Origin: Drechslerella dactyloides
Taxonomy: Eukaryota; Ascomycota; Orbiliomycetes; Orbiliales; Orbiliaceae
Direction: 5' to 3'
Assembly (NCBI GenBank): GCA_020064725.1
Contig: JAGTWJ010000013.1
Location: 434,001-498,000, forward strand
Length of the DNA stretch: 64,000 nt
Under the pieces are notes generated by a model that worked only from the letters and a program-made list of their open reading frames with translations, was not told the DNA's origin and did no database searches. Positions 1 to 10,664 of the stretch are shown here, one piece after another. The position numbers and the translations under genes were made by a program. The first letter of the stretch is position 1. Every line of letters starts with the position of its first letter.

Positions 1-30
1 GCTATATTGATCTGTTCATTCACAATGTAG

Positions 31-59
31 ACCACGTTTGGAAGGCCTGCTCACAGTAA
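31..59 (+). promoter_or_regulatory. 3' exon of the arginine attenuator peptide uORF (leader of CPA1)
   Basis: The 5' leader of fungal arg-2/CPA1 encodes a short peptide, AAP, that stalls ribosomes when arginine is high. Its conserved core ends in Asp-His-(Leu/Val/Ile)-Trp. Here a frame ending in TAA at 57-59 reads D-H-V-W-K-A-C-S-Q-stop, the expected AAP tail, 119 bases before the CPA1 start. Bases 28-30 are a TAG acceptor and the Asp codon is completed by AC at 31-32, so the uORF is probably split by a phase-1 intron. The N-terminal half and its start codon would lie left of the window. Reading upstream without an intron gives residues that do not resemble AAP, which supports the splice. The inference rests on this short match only. 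Confidence 0.7.
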
Positions 60-178
60 TCGATCGAGCACCGATATCGGCTACACATTCATTTTTTACA
101 ATCTCCGCATCACCACCTGGATATCGAGATACCACAGCAGCTGGCTAGCAAGCTTCGCACGACTGTCACTCTTTCAAA

Positions 179-1657
179 ATGCTGGCCTCACGAATGCTCA
201 ACCGCAGCTCCAAATCCCTGCTTGGGGGTGCTCTTGGGAAGCGATCCCTCGCCACTGTCACCGGCAGCACCGGCCGTCTCATGCCTAAGATCAACCGTGG
301 TGCCACGCCCGTCTCCCACGACCGTGCCACCTTCACGATCAGGGTATGTCTTGTCTCTCTCACCACAAGTCGAAAGTCTCGAATCGCTAACTTGTAATGT
401 TTGTAGAACGGTCCCATCTATCACGGCAAGTCGTTCGGCGCAAAACAAAGCATCTCCGGAGAGGCCGTCTTCTCGACCGCCCTCGTCGGCTACCCGGAGT
501 CCATGACCGACCCCTCCTACCGCGGCCAGATCCTCGTCTTCACGCAGCCCCTCATCGGCAACTACGGCGTCCCCGGCCGCGACCGCGATGAAGCCGGCCT
601 GCTCAAGTACTTCGAGTCCCCGCACATCCAAGCTGCGGGTATCGTGGTCGCCGACGCGGCGCTCCAATACTCTCACTGGACGGCCGTCGAGTCCCTCGGC
701 GACTGGTGCGCCCGCGAGGGTGTCCCCGCCATCTCCGGCGTCGACACGCGCGACATCGTAACCTTCCTCCGCGAGCAAGGGTCCTCTCTCGCCCGCATCA
801 CCATCGGCGAAGAGTACGACGCTGACGAAGACGAAGCCTTCATCGACCCGGAGCAAATCAACCTCGTCGCCAAGGTCTCCACGAAAGCCCCCTTCCACGT
901 CTCGTCCACCGGCGACCTGCACGTCGCCGTCATCGACTGCGGCGTCAAGGAGAACATCCTCCGCTCGCTCGTCGGCCGCGGGGCATCCGTTACCTGCTTC
1001 CCCTGGGACTACCCGATCCACAAGGTCGCCCACCACTTTGACGGCGTCTTCATCTCCAACGGGCCAGGCGACCCGACGCACTGCTCGCAGACCGTCTACC
1101 ACCTCCGCAAGCTGATAGACAGCTACACGGGCCCCATCATGGGCATCTGCCTCGGGCACCAGCTCCTCGCGCTGGCAACAGGTGCACGAACCGTCAAGCT
1201 CAAGTACGGCAACCGCGCGCACAACATCCCCGCGCTGGATCTGACGACGGGCCGGTGCCATATCACCTCCCAGAACCATGGGTACGCCGTCGACGCAACG
1301 ACGCTGCCAGCGGGCTGGAAACCCTATTTCATCAATCTGAACGACCAGTCGAACGAGGGCATGATCCATGAGACGAGGCCGATCATGAGCACGCAGTTCC
1401 ACCCGGAGGCGAAGGGTGGACCGCTGGACAGCAGCTTCCTGTTCGACGCGTACATGGAGCAGGTTGCCAAGTTCAGGGAGGAAGGCGTCGACGGGATCAA
1501 GCGTGAGGGACGGCCGAATCCGCTGTTAGTGGACCTGCTGAGCAAGGAGCGGGTCGGTGTGGAGCCTAAGCCGGTTAAGAGCGAGCCGGCGAGTAAGGCG
1601 AAGGGTGCCTTTGCCGCGGGGCAGGGCTACTCGCAGACTGCATCTATGAACGCATGA
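179..1657 (+). CDS. CPA1: Carbamoyl-phosphate synthase, arginine-specific, small (glutaminase) subunit
   Basis: Two exons, 179-343 and 407-1657, encode 471 residues. The 63-base intron has a GTATGT donor, a GCTAAC branch and a TTGTAG acceptor. The protein hydrolyses glutamine and passes ammonia to the large subunit for carbamoyl phosphate in arginine synthesis, in mitochondria of filamentous fungi. The first ~35 residues are rich in Arg and Ser with few acids, fitting a mitochondrial presequence. The CPSase small-chain domain follows, then a class I glutamine amidotransferase domain with the nucleophile Cys303 in GICLGHQ and His387/Glu389 in FHPEA. The start is the first ATG in frame with the presequence. 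The AAP uORF tail upstream implies arginine-controlled translation. The symbol arg-2 is used in Neurospora. A 404-residue antisense ORF here is a codon-bias shadow. Confidence 0.95.
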
Positions 1658-2136
1658 TTTCATATCATACATCATTTCGGCTTCATGATCATTTTTCTCA
1701 TTTCAGTTTGTACAGCATCGTTTATTCTGGATCTGGTGAGTTGTACTCTTCTGGACATCGAAGAGGCAGCTCGCAAGATCGTGCGCAATGTCTTCTATGA
1801 ATTACACGCAAGCAATAATACTACTGCATACTGCATCTAGTCATCAATCACTATCGCTAAGAGTAGAACGTAGTAATCAGGCACCAGATAGGAATGCCTC
1901 TAGATTCGTCTAGTACGAAGTAAAGCGTGTGGTAATTACCGTGAGGCTCTGCGTTGCGCCAGCCAGCCAGCCGGCTAGCATGACTTCATCCATCCGCTCC
2001 GCCGACAGACCGCCACCCGCCACCCGCTACCGCAATCACCACCGACATACATCCCGACCTTCGTATCATATCACATCGTATCACCAACATACACCAATTG
2101 ACGAGCGCGAATAACAGATAGAGCGCCGCATACGTA
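1658..2136. other. Intergenic, CPA1 3' side to Atg33-like promoter
   Basis: Nothing coding is seen. The stretch holds the CPA1 3' UTR and the leader of the next gene, with pyrimidine- and CACC-rich sequence around 1990-2100. Confidence 0.5.
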
Positions 2137-2835
2137 ATGGCGCGGCCACTCATCGCCGTTACGAAGTTCGTCGGCGTCTGTTCACTCGGATTGCTGACGG
2201 TACGCTATCTAGCCCCTCCCCCTCACACTACCTGCACCGTCCCATACGTCTACAGCTACATCTATACCTACGTTGGTGCGATATGTATGCATCGAGTCCA
2301 ACTAACGTGTGATTGATATAGGGCCTCTCATTCGGCACGTCGTTCGCGTCGATAAAAGCGCTCCTCACCCTTCCCTCCGCCCGTATGTCCCCCCTCCCCC
2401 ATCCAATCCACTAAGTACTTAAGTAGCTAATCCACCCCGCTAATATAATATAATACGATAATACGTACAGCCGCCGCCCACCGCTCCTTCACGACGTTAA
2501 CGAGCAGACTATCCCTCCTGACAACCCCGCTCACCCTCCTCACCGCCCTCTCCCTGCTGTCAAGCTACGCCCTGTCCCCGCGCCGCGCAAAGCACCCCTA
2601 CCTCCTCTTCACCGCGTCGTTGCCGGTGCTGGCCGCCGCGTACGATAGGCTGGTGCTGGCGCCCAAGGCCGTGCGGATGCAGCGGTTGCTGGCGGAGAAC
2701 GGCGAGAGGGGGGTTAACGGGGAGGAGTTGCGGGATGGGATCGTGCAGTGGGAGGAGGCGAGTTGGGGGTCCGTTGGGCTTTACGGTGTCGGGTTTGGGA
2801 TGGGCGTCGTCGGGATCTGGGGCGACTGCGCTTGA
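2137..2835 (+). CDS. Atg33-like small membrane protein (mitophagy factor family)
   Basis: Three exons, 2137-2199, 2322-2382 and 2471-2835, give 162 residues. The intron phases fit (0 and 1), and intron 1 has an ACTAAC branch. The N-terminus runs MARPLIAVTKFVGVCSLGLL then TGLSF, followed by a stretch ending in LTLPSA. This layout, with a Ser/Thr/Leu-rich helix hairpin and a second hydrophobic stretch (STLTSRLSLL region), is what I know from Pezizomycotina proteins annotated Atg33, a mitochondrial outer-membrane protein needed for mitophagy. Two further hydrophobic segments follow: LTLLTALSLLSSYAL, and a C-terminal Gly-rich GLYGVGFGMGVVGIWG after an acidic linker. Similarity is by pattern, so 'Atg33-like' is an inference. 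Convergent with TAH18, 394 bases apart. Confidence 0.65.
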
Positions 2836-3229
2836 TGCATTATACTCATCGACCCGTACGTTTGTCGGTGGACGGGTGGGCTACTTATTGGTGAAAGGTG
2901 AATTGGTTTCTTGTGCTTGGAATGGTAGTAATCTGGGGATGTGCGTTCGGAGTTGATCTTGCTTGATTGTCTGCTTAATATCGTCCCTTCGCAGTTTGGA
3001 TGCTCTCCTCTTAAGATCTTATATCCGGCGACATGGATCGCTCGGGACTCTCTTTTATGCTCGACGGATGGTTTCCCCTGCTGTTACTCTTATACCGCTT
3101 GTTATATACATACCGCCTCCAATCTCTTGTACATACAATGTCCACTCACAATTCTCTCCCTCTATAATTGTCTATATCCCACATATATACGTCTACCCAG
3201 TTCGTATAAAGATTGTTGATGGTAATATG
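2836..3229. other. Convergent intergenic region
   Basis: Shared 3' region of the Atg33-like gene and TAH18. It is rich in T and CATA runs around 3090-3200 and has no supported coding sequence. Confidence 0.5.
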
Positions 3230-5420
3230 TCACCACGTCTCCTGCCGGTACCGCCCCTCGCCCTCCATCGTGAGCAAGTACGCCTCCGCCACATCGCGAC
3301 CCATCCCGCCCGCTTCCTCGAAAACCTCCATCAACGCCTCCCGCACCGCCTGCGGCATCCGTCCCGAGCTCCTACCACATATAATCAGCACCCATTCCCA
3401 CCATATAGCTGTAATTTGAGAGAAGGAATGAAACTCACCCGCAGACGTACACGAGGCCACCCTGCTTGCCGACCATCCGCCATATCTCACTCTTCGCCTC
3501 CCGTATCAAATTCTGGACGTACCGCTTCTCCCGCTGGTCTCGCGAGAACGCCGTCCGCACCTCGACGACATTCCCACCATACCGCTCCATCAACCCTGCC
3601 CATTCCCCTCCGAAGAAATAGTCCGACGACACTCCACGACATCCAAAGATGAGTAATGTCTTGCCTGTTCGTAGTCCGGACTCGGTGCTGCCACCCGTTT
3701 CTTCGAGTGCGAGTAGTCGCTCCCACAGCATTGCGCGCAGCGGCGCGACACCTGTGCCGGGACCGATGAGGAGGATTGGCGTGTGTGGCTGCACCCGGCG
3801 GACGGCGCCGCCGAGACCACCGCGGCTGAGTGTGACGCTTAGTCGATCGCCGGGTTTCAAAGCGGCGATGTACCGCGTGCAGAGGCCCTGTCTAATCCTT
3901 TTGATCACCGTGCGGTACCGCACGATCGCGACAAGCAAGTCCATCTTACCCCCCTCTTCAACCCGTCCATCGCGCCCACCTTCACCATCCACCATCTCTG
4001 CAGCAGCTGTAGCAGCTGTATCAGTACTAGGAGACTGAAGAATGGATGGAGACAGGGCATGCTGTCCCTTCGCGCTGGCAATGCTGAACAACCGCCCCTT
4101 GATCCGCGGCAGCACCTCGACAATATACGCCAGCGGTACCTTCACGCTATCAAACTCCTGCAGCACCTCGAGAATACTCCGCCGCGGCCGCGTAGTGTAA
4201 TCGTACAGCTCCTCCGCATACTTGGGATCCACGAAATCGACAAGCCGCTCGCGATGGAACTCGTCGCTCGTGAACGCCGCGCAGAACGCGAAGAAGCTGC
4301 GGCGTGGGATGGCGGTGACGTCCAGATGGTACGTTAGCAGCGTCCGCAGCGTGACCGGGTTGGCGAATGGGCGGGGCGCATCGCTGGGTGAATGCGGGGT
4401 TATCCGCAGCGGCTGGTCCGCGTCGACGGGGAGGTTGAGGATCTGCAGGGCTTCATCGACGACTTCGGGTGGGTTCGCGGCGAGGATGTTGAGAGCGTCG
4501 CCGGGGGAGTGCGGTGGGGGATCTGTGAGGGAGAAGGTGAGGTGGCGGACGTCCTGGAAGTGCGCCGGTGCCGTCACCCGCTCGTTCTTGTCGACGGTGA
4601 CGGTGAAGGCGGCGGGGCCGCGGTCGACGGCGAGGTTTGCCGCATAGTCCGTGGACGTGTCTGCGGGCTTGGTGTCGTCGATTTCGACGGTGAGCTTGGG
4701 CGGGAGGAGCTGGTGGGAGGGAATGGGGTCCACGCCGTCGGGTAGAGGAAAGAGCTCGAGGAGCTTGGCCGACAGGCCCTCGACCCACGGCACATGCGCT
4801 CCATCAATACTAGAAGTCTGTTAGTGATGTCTGTAGACGACGATATCACGGGGATGAAAATCTCACCCCTCCTCGTGCTGCTCATCGCCCTCGCCGCGGA
4901 TGTAGAATTCCCGCGCGCCGAGCTGCAGCAGGCGCTTGTGCAGCTTCTTGACCGCCCAGTTGAACCTATCGTGCCACCCCCGAGGTAAATCAGCCGCCCA
5001 CCGCCATCTCTCGCCGTCGTGGAGCTCGGATGGCGGTACTGCAGACGTACTTTGGATACGTGCTATCCCCTAGTCCGAAAGTCGTGAACTGCATAGCCCG
5101 CAGGAGGTCCGCCGGCAGCTTCTTCCGCAGCAGGAAGCGCCAGAACTTATGCATGTTCTCCGGCATGTCGCCTTGCCCCGTCGTCGGGCACATGAAGACT
5201 GCCAGCGGCGTCGCCAGCAGCCGTTTCTATAAGAGACCATATTAGCAGAACTCTATATACACGGATCGAGGGAGAGGGCGCCCACCGGCTCAAAGAGGTC
5301 CATTTCCATCATCGTGACGGCGAAGTGCAGCCGCTCGAGCGTCCGGCCGAGCTCTGCGGCGAGGTCCTCCGTCGTGCCGGTCTCCGAGGCGTACAGCAGC
5401 GTGATCTCGCGGCCGTCCAT
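3230..5420 (-). CDS. TAH18: NADPH-dependent diflavin oxidoreductase (Tah18/Ndor1)
   Basis: Five exons on the minus strand: 5286-5420, 5051-5226, 4867-4965, 3439-4809 and 3230-3371. They join in frame to 640 residues, the usual size. Tah18 passes electrons from NADPH through FAD and FMN to Dre2 for cytosolic Fe-S protein assembly. The flavodoxin domain opens with YASETGTTEDLAAELG (residues 10-25). Its second block holds TTGQGDMPENMHKFWRFL. The FAD-binding part has RLFSIAS at about 376 in place of RxYS. The NADPH-binding part has GPGTGVAPLRAM at about 486, FGCRG, and a C-terminal block ending in Trp. The start at 5420 is chosen because the flavodoxin sequence starts straight after it. An in-frame upstream ATG at 5456 would add 12 residues. 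Introns 2 and 3 interrupt the flavodoxin-to-FAD linker. Confidence 0.93.
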
Positions 5421-5590
5421 GCTGCCGGCTGTAGATATGAAGTGCGGGACATGCACCGCGTCTGTTCGCTGATGGTACTCGTCTTTTATGCCGGCCGGCC
5501 GGCTGTCCGTTGTCGTCGGCGGGAGATGTAGATAAAAAAATTTAAAAATTTGTTGCTACTAAAAGCCATAAATATAATTTGGATCCCACA

Positions 5591-6424
5591 TTACTCTATT
5601 CCAGCTGCCTCGACCCAAAGGTCGGATGTTGTCCTCTCCTCCAGCAGTCTTGAAAGCTCTTGACTCCCAATCCTCCTATCCGGATCTCTTTCCAACATTT
5701 CTCCCATAAGCGTATGTATCTCGTCACCCCCAGCTCTCCTCCTCCAACTTTCAATCTCTCCTAACCACCTTTCCATTTCCTCTTTTACATTAGCATCCCG
5801 AAAAACCATTGGTAGTATCCACTCTCCATCAGGCAACTTTATATGCCCCATGACAAACAACATAGTTACACCAAGTGCCCAAACATCCCCTTCCATACCC
5901 TTTCTGCGTTCTAAATACTCCGGTGGGGCATACGACGGGGTTCCTGAAAAATTGAATACCACCACTCGGTCCTCGGGGACTCTCAACGCGGCTCCAAAGT
6001 CCACAAGTACCGTGTGTTGCGTAACATTATCAAATATGATATTGTCCGGCTTCACATCGTCATGAATAATTCCATTATCGTGGATGAATGACAAAGCCTT
6101 TGAGATATGCAGCTGGATCTGGGTGGCCTCGGAGCGTGTCAGGGTACATTTTTGCCTGGCCGGATCGATAAATTTATCAAGGGTCTGGCCAGGGGAGTAG
6201 GCCAGAGTTAAACTCAGATCATCTATAGAGGAAGCGAGAAGAGTTGTTACGTTTCGATGAGACGCTACAGACTGGAGTATAGAGACTTCTTCTGTGAATC
6301 GAGCTATTGCCCTTGTATCCCGGTGACGATAAGTCTTGAGCGCTGCCGCAGCGTTGTTGAACGGTATTTTTGATATTGTGGAATGAGAGGTATGCGCGAT
6401 GAGGGTGGAGAGAGGAGCCTCCAT
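5591..6424 (-). CDS. Small divergent serine/threonine protein kinase
   Basis: A single exon of 277 residues with the protein kinase fold. The ATP-anchoring Lys is probably K30 (AAALK). The catalytic loop is HDDVKPDN at 121-128 (catalytic Asp123, Lys125, Asn128), the magnesium loop is DFG at 142-144, and the APE-like segment is APPEY at 166-170. Asp180 and Trp182 of subdomain IX are also present. The HRD arginine is replaced by Asp, and the N-terminal Gly-rich loop is hard to see (the expected position reads SHSTISKI). The protein begins directly at the kinase domain and ends after it, with no other domain. Base composition is more AT-rich than the flanking housekeeping genes. It resembles the many small, lineage-specific fungal kinases. 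Substrate is unknown. Confidence 0.85.
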   Translation of the reverse strand: MEAPLSTLIAHTSHSTISKIPFNNAAAALKTYRHRDTRAIARFTEEVSILQSVASHRNVTTLLASSIDDLSLTLAYSPGQTLDKFIDPARQKCTLTRSEATQIQLHISKALSFIHDNGIIHDDVKPDNIIFDNVTQHTVLVDFGAALRVPEDRVVVFNFSGTPSYAPPEYLERRKGMEGDVWALGVTMLFVMGHIKLPDGEWILPMVFRDANVKEEMERWLGEIESWRRRAGGDEIHTLMGEMLERDPDRRIGSQELSRLLEERTTSDLWVEAAGIE

Positions 6425-7252
6425 TTTGGTAACCGAGTTGCTACTCTATATTTAATATTTGGCTTCCTGGCGGAGTATTTGTTCGGACGGTGTCATTGCC
6501 TGCCACCTCGAGCTCCCTCGATATCTATATCTCCAATTCTACACTAGATACTTGCACGTGAATCATCATGTCATCTATTAACCTGTTTTCTGGTGAAGCG
6601 AAACCCTACAACAAGTTAAACGTATCAAAGATTTTATAACTTCTCCTTTTGCATCTCGTTACGCATACCTTCTGCTTTCGGCATCAAATTCCCTTATAAA
6701 AATTGCAATACTCCCGAAGCCGTCCTAAATTAGCTCTCAAAGCAATTAGAAATGAAAAATTTCGTATTAGAACGACCTGAACGAAAATATTATCGTAGGG
6801 GATGTCAAAGACCTATCTGCTCGAAGGCGTGTTGCGAGGTTTATCTTAGTCAGTCGAAGTTGACCATAGGTATACCAGGCTGCAGATACTTCAATAATCT
6901 ATCTTCTATATTACGGAACGCGGCGATAAACTTGAGCACCTATCCGAGCTTAACATTGAAGAATCGGTATTTTCGGGAATTAAATGGTGTTCTTTGGCTA
7001 TGCGGCGTCGGAAGGCCGTTGAACGAGGCAGGAATACGAACGGAGAAAACCTAACGCAGCTTTCCTGTGGCTCGGTATTTCGGACGGGTCCATTGGATTT
7101 GCAAAACCATGTTGCAAGGTTATTTTCCAGAAAGCGTAATTAAGCAGGTACTTAGGGATGGGCACAAGATATATTCTATCGTAATACCAAACCAGGTGTA
7201 GCCCTGGCTCTTCGGTGATGAGGCTCGATATGCGGACCCTCGTGTTTAGCGA
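6425..7252. other. AT-rich intergenic region
   Basis: This contains the leader of the kinase gene. A 100-codon open frame at 6752-7054 has no recognisable features. A stretch at about 7105-7180 could encode a weak F-box-like start (PESVIKQVLRDG) of the next, broken locus, but this is too short to call. Confidence 0.35.
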
Positions 7253-9159
7253 ATGGCACAATGTTGTTGCTGCTGGTTCTGGGAGATCGGGACTTCTACA
7301 CTCTACCGTACAGTCACGTTGCGGGCCGAGACCGAGGACGACTTGAAAGATGGGGTTCCCGAGAAGGACTATCGCTCTCTCCTTCTAACAAAGAATAGCT
7401 CGCTTCATTTAATTCAGTGTCTCGGAGTGGAGAAAACCACGTTCTCTGGCTACTGGCCGAGCGCTGATACTCGAGTCAATAAGTTTATGAATGATACCGT
7501 CCTGGGGCTACTGAAGAGACTTGAAAAAGACCAGCTTAATTAAGGGATTTATGTAAAGATTTTTTTGTTTTATATACGATCATCACCCAAAGTTTGACAT
7601 ACGATGATGCTGATGATGATGCTGACTATTGCCATCAGGTTTGGTGTCATGTCCTCGTATTCTCCAATGAAGTAATGTTCCATCTTGGAGACTTTCAACG
7701 CCGCATCGAGGCAATATACGAGCCATTCGACTCATGGTCTACTCTTGTCCCCGGTTCGAGTAGCATAATTACCCGCTGCTTGAGAGGGAGAACAACACTC
7801 AGAGATATCTCTCTCCGGTCAATGCATGTAAAGCATTTGATCGAGTTATGTCACATTCTAGACGAGAACAAGATGACAATTCGATCGTTGAGTTTAGACC
7901 TGGATACTTGTGACGAGAGATCGGCTGGCAGATTGGCCGGTAACCGCAGAGGGATCCTTGGAGCCTTTGCAAAACACAGCCTTGACTGTCAGAATCCGCC
8001 GAAAATACACCTAAGACGATTGCACTTACGTGGATTTAATATTTCGGAACCAAATGAGCATCGCAGTCTCTTTTTTCATAAAAATGATTGTCTTTTCGGA
8101 GTTAGAGTTCCTCCAGCTCAGCGAATCTGTTGCAGCAACAGAGCTTTGGGAAACCATCGGAAAGAATGAACTGCATTTGAAGTACTTGTCACTCATTGAC
8201 AGTTATCCTTTAGAGCAGGTTGGCTCAGTGCTAGCTTCTTTCGTTGGACTGAGGGAGATGGTGCTCGATTATCCTCACCAGGTTAAAACTGTAAGATCTG
8301 GCATCCTACACCATGCGGAATCACTGGAAAGGCTATATTGGAGAACGACGCCCCGCCAACGGGGGGGCGTTGGTTGCCTCCTGGACAGCGGCGACCTTGA
8401 AGCTACTCAGTCTTGCACTAAACTCCGTGATATGGCTGTGATCATTTCAGAATCTGTACGTATGCTCGGGATAGCCAAAAATGTGACATTTACCATGCTA
8501 ATCGAATACGCGTGTCTCGTCTAGGGGAAACGGGCTTTCAAACTACCACCGAATCTGGAACTTCTGTGGATTATCGGGACGGAAATTTTCAGAGGCGGTC
8601 TCGTGGTGAACGACGAGGCTATGAAGAGAGTTGGTGACAGAATAAAACCCGCAGCTCGGGGAAAAGCCCCGCTCAAATACCCGGTTTTGGGTTCTCGTGG
8701 TAGTCGTGGCTTTCCGAAGCAATGGCTTTTTATCGCAGAAGTGCATGGTGGCCAATTAACAGGTCCTCAATATCTCCAAGGCAAAAGGTACACTTATCGA
8801 ATTATCCCGCAAGATGAAATACCGGGATTGGCTTCTGGTATTACCTTACCGCAGCCGCTGGAAGATTGGACATCAGTGAAAATATGGAAAACACTCGAAT
8901 TCAAACGGGCCTCTTTATTTGGCTGCGGTTAGGTGATGGATTGCACAATATAACCGATGTGATGTGTCTCCCCAAGAAATATGTTGATAAAGGATACTAC
9001 ATTTCAGACGAATTATCCGCTGCGACGTACCCTTTTTCGAAATTATATCACCTTAGCCATTCAATCACGCCTCTCTATGGGCTCAGATATATTCGTGAGG
9101 AAGTTGGCTCGGAAATGTCCGTAGTCCGAGGATTGGCATATGTTACTATTGGATTGTGA
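7253..9159 (+). pseudogene. Broken F-box/LRR-type gene (leucine-rich family, family uncertain)
   Basis: Several plus-strand frames look like successive parts of one protein. Part one (7253-7543) has LYRTVTL, a block typical after fungal F-boxes. Part two (7594 to about 8099) and part three (about 8099-8455) are Leu-rich with LRR-like spacing. They join smoothly only if the frame shifts within a T-rich run near 8095-8100 (CLF to SELEFLQL). A normal intron, 8456-8524 (GTACGT donor, GCTAAT branch, TCTAG acceptor), then joins in phase 0 to GKRAFKLPPNLELLWI. A second shift near 8900-8920 is needed to reach the frame ending at 9159. A stop at 7541 separates parts one and two. One good intron plus at least two frame breaks suggests a decayed or mis-assembled gene. 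The F-box assignment is tentative. Confidence 0.45.
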
Positions 9160-9253
9160 CAAGAGCCGTATCACCGCTGAGTTCGTCAGTTTTGTGTTCA
9201 CCACAACATCATAGCGCTACGTGCGCCACACTGTCACCACCGTCGCCAACATC

Positions 9254-9268
9254 ATGACGGCAGTCTGA
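9254..9268 (+). promoter_or_regulatory. Four-codon uORF upstream of the cyclin-L-like gene
   Basis: ATG ACG GCA GTC TGA ends 21 bases before the chosen cyclin start at 9290. If transcribed, it could dampen initiation at the main ATG. The transcript start is unknown. Confidence 0.3.
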
Positions 9269-9289
9269 CGCTTCACTCCGCCGCTGACC

Positions 9290-10336
9290 ATGGTCTCCAT
9301 CTTCTCGACGCCGCTCGCGAAGCCCGCGCAGCTGGCCACGACTCCATCGCAGCTCGCCGGCATCCCAGAGCCGCTTGAGCAGAAGCTGCGTCTCGTCGCC
9401 GCGCGCCTCCTCCAGGCCGCCGGCATCCTCCTCGAGCTGTACGATACACCCTTCCCCCCCTCCTGGACAGCTTCATCTCCAATCCAATCGGTGACCGATG
9501 AGTGTACGCAATGCTAATTCGCAGTCCACAGCCCCCAGCCGACAATCGCGACGGCCGTCGTCCTCCTCCAGCGCTTCTACCTCGTCACCGCCATATCCGC
9601 CTCCCCGCTGCTGCCAACCTGCCTCGCCGCCCTCTTCCTCGCCTGCAAGCTCACCGAGCGCCCGCAGAAGCCGCGCGACCTCGTCAACGTCTTCAAATAC
9701 CTCCTCTCGCCCGCCAGCCCGCTTCACCCACCTCACCTCCGACCACCCGCCGACGCCTCCAAACCTTCCAACAAGGACCTCTACTACGTCTCCGAGGGCG
9801 ACTACACCGCCCTGCGCTCACTCCTCCTGCAAACCGAAGCACAGATCCTGCGCGCGATAGGCTTCGACACGACGGTCCACCTCCCGTACACCCTCGCCTT
9901 CAACTACCTGCAATCCCTTAACGTGCTGACCCACAAAACACCCACGGCGCCTCCACCCTCCGACGAAGCGCTATTCAACCCATTACAAAACGACAAGCTC
10001 GTCGCGACAACTTTCGCCTATCTGACAGACATGCTCTCCTCGCCATCGCAGCCATACCTAACACACCACCCACACGAGCTCGCCGTCGCGGGTATCTACA
10101 TGGCCGCGAGAGACCACAGCGTCAAGCTGCCGGATCGCTGGTGGGAGGTTTGGGACGTCGAGCGCGAGACGCTGGGCTTCCTCCTCGTCGTCGGCCGGGG
10201 AGGAACCTACATTGGCAGCGGTGGGAAAGTCTGGGTCGTCGAGGAAGGTTCGTTCGAGGAGCAGCAGGGCGGGGAGGTCGTTGCCATCAGCAAGGATAGT
10301 GTCGCGCGAGAGGCACTGAGACTGTTGGCTGAGTAG
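9290..10336 (+). CDS. Cyclin-L-like protein (cyclin box, transcription/splicing type)
   Basis: Two exons, 9290-9438 and 9532-10336, give 317 residues. The intron has a GTACGA donor, a GCTAAT branch and a CCACAG acceptor, chosen among nearby AGs because it alone restores ELPQPTIATAVVLLQRFYL. That block matches the first cyclin fold of cyclin L proteins, as do QKLRLVAARLLQAAGILL before it and CKLTERPQKPRDLVNVFKY after it. The second fold runs through HPHELAVAGIYMAARD near residue 235. Cyclin L partners act with CDK11-type kinases in transcription and splicing; S. pombe and filamentous fungi carry related proteins. It lacks the RS tail of animal cyclin L. Confidence 0.85.
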
Positions 10337-10664
10337 GTCATATGATCATATGATAAATGGTGTCTGGAGCAATATAGAACGTTGTATTATATATCTTGGG
10401 AGATTTAGCTTGGGATCCGTTTCGATAATATATATCGTGAAATGAAAAGAACGCCCAGCTGCCTAGGAACGTAGGACAAACGGAAGCACAAGTCCCAGCC
10501 AACTACTATCATTATGATACATGATGCTAGCAGTGCAGCACGGCCTCCAATCTATTCCCTATATGACTGCAACCAATTCATACATCAAATCATAAAACGA
10601 CCATCTCAACTGACAACGATATGGTGATAACGCCCATTACAACCTCCGCAAACCAGATAGAATC
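10337..10664. other. Convergent intergenic region
   Basis: AT-rich 3' region between the cyclin gene and CSN6, with a palindrome CATATGATCATATG near 10339-10352. No gene seen. Confidence 0.5.

Noticed and set aside
188..1402. 404-codon minus-strand frame opposite CPA1
   Set aside because: Lies antisense to the clearly coding CPA1 exon; long because of high GC3 on the other strand, with no domain.
3649..4038. Plus-strand frames opposite TAH18
   Set aside because: Antisense shadows of the large TAH18 exon, low-complexity Ser/Arg/Pro.
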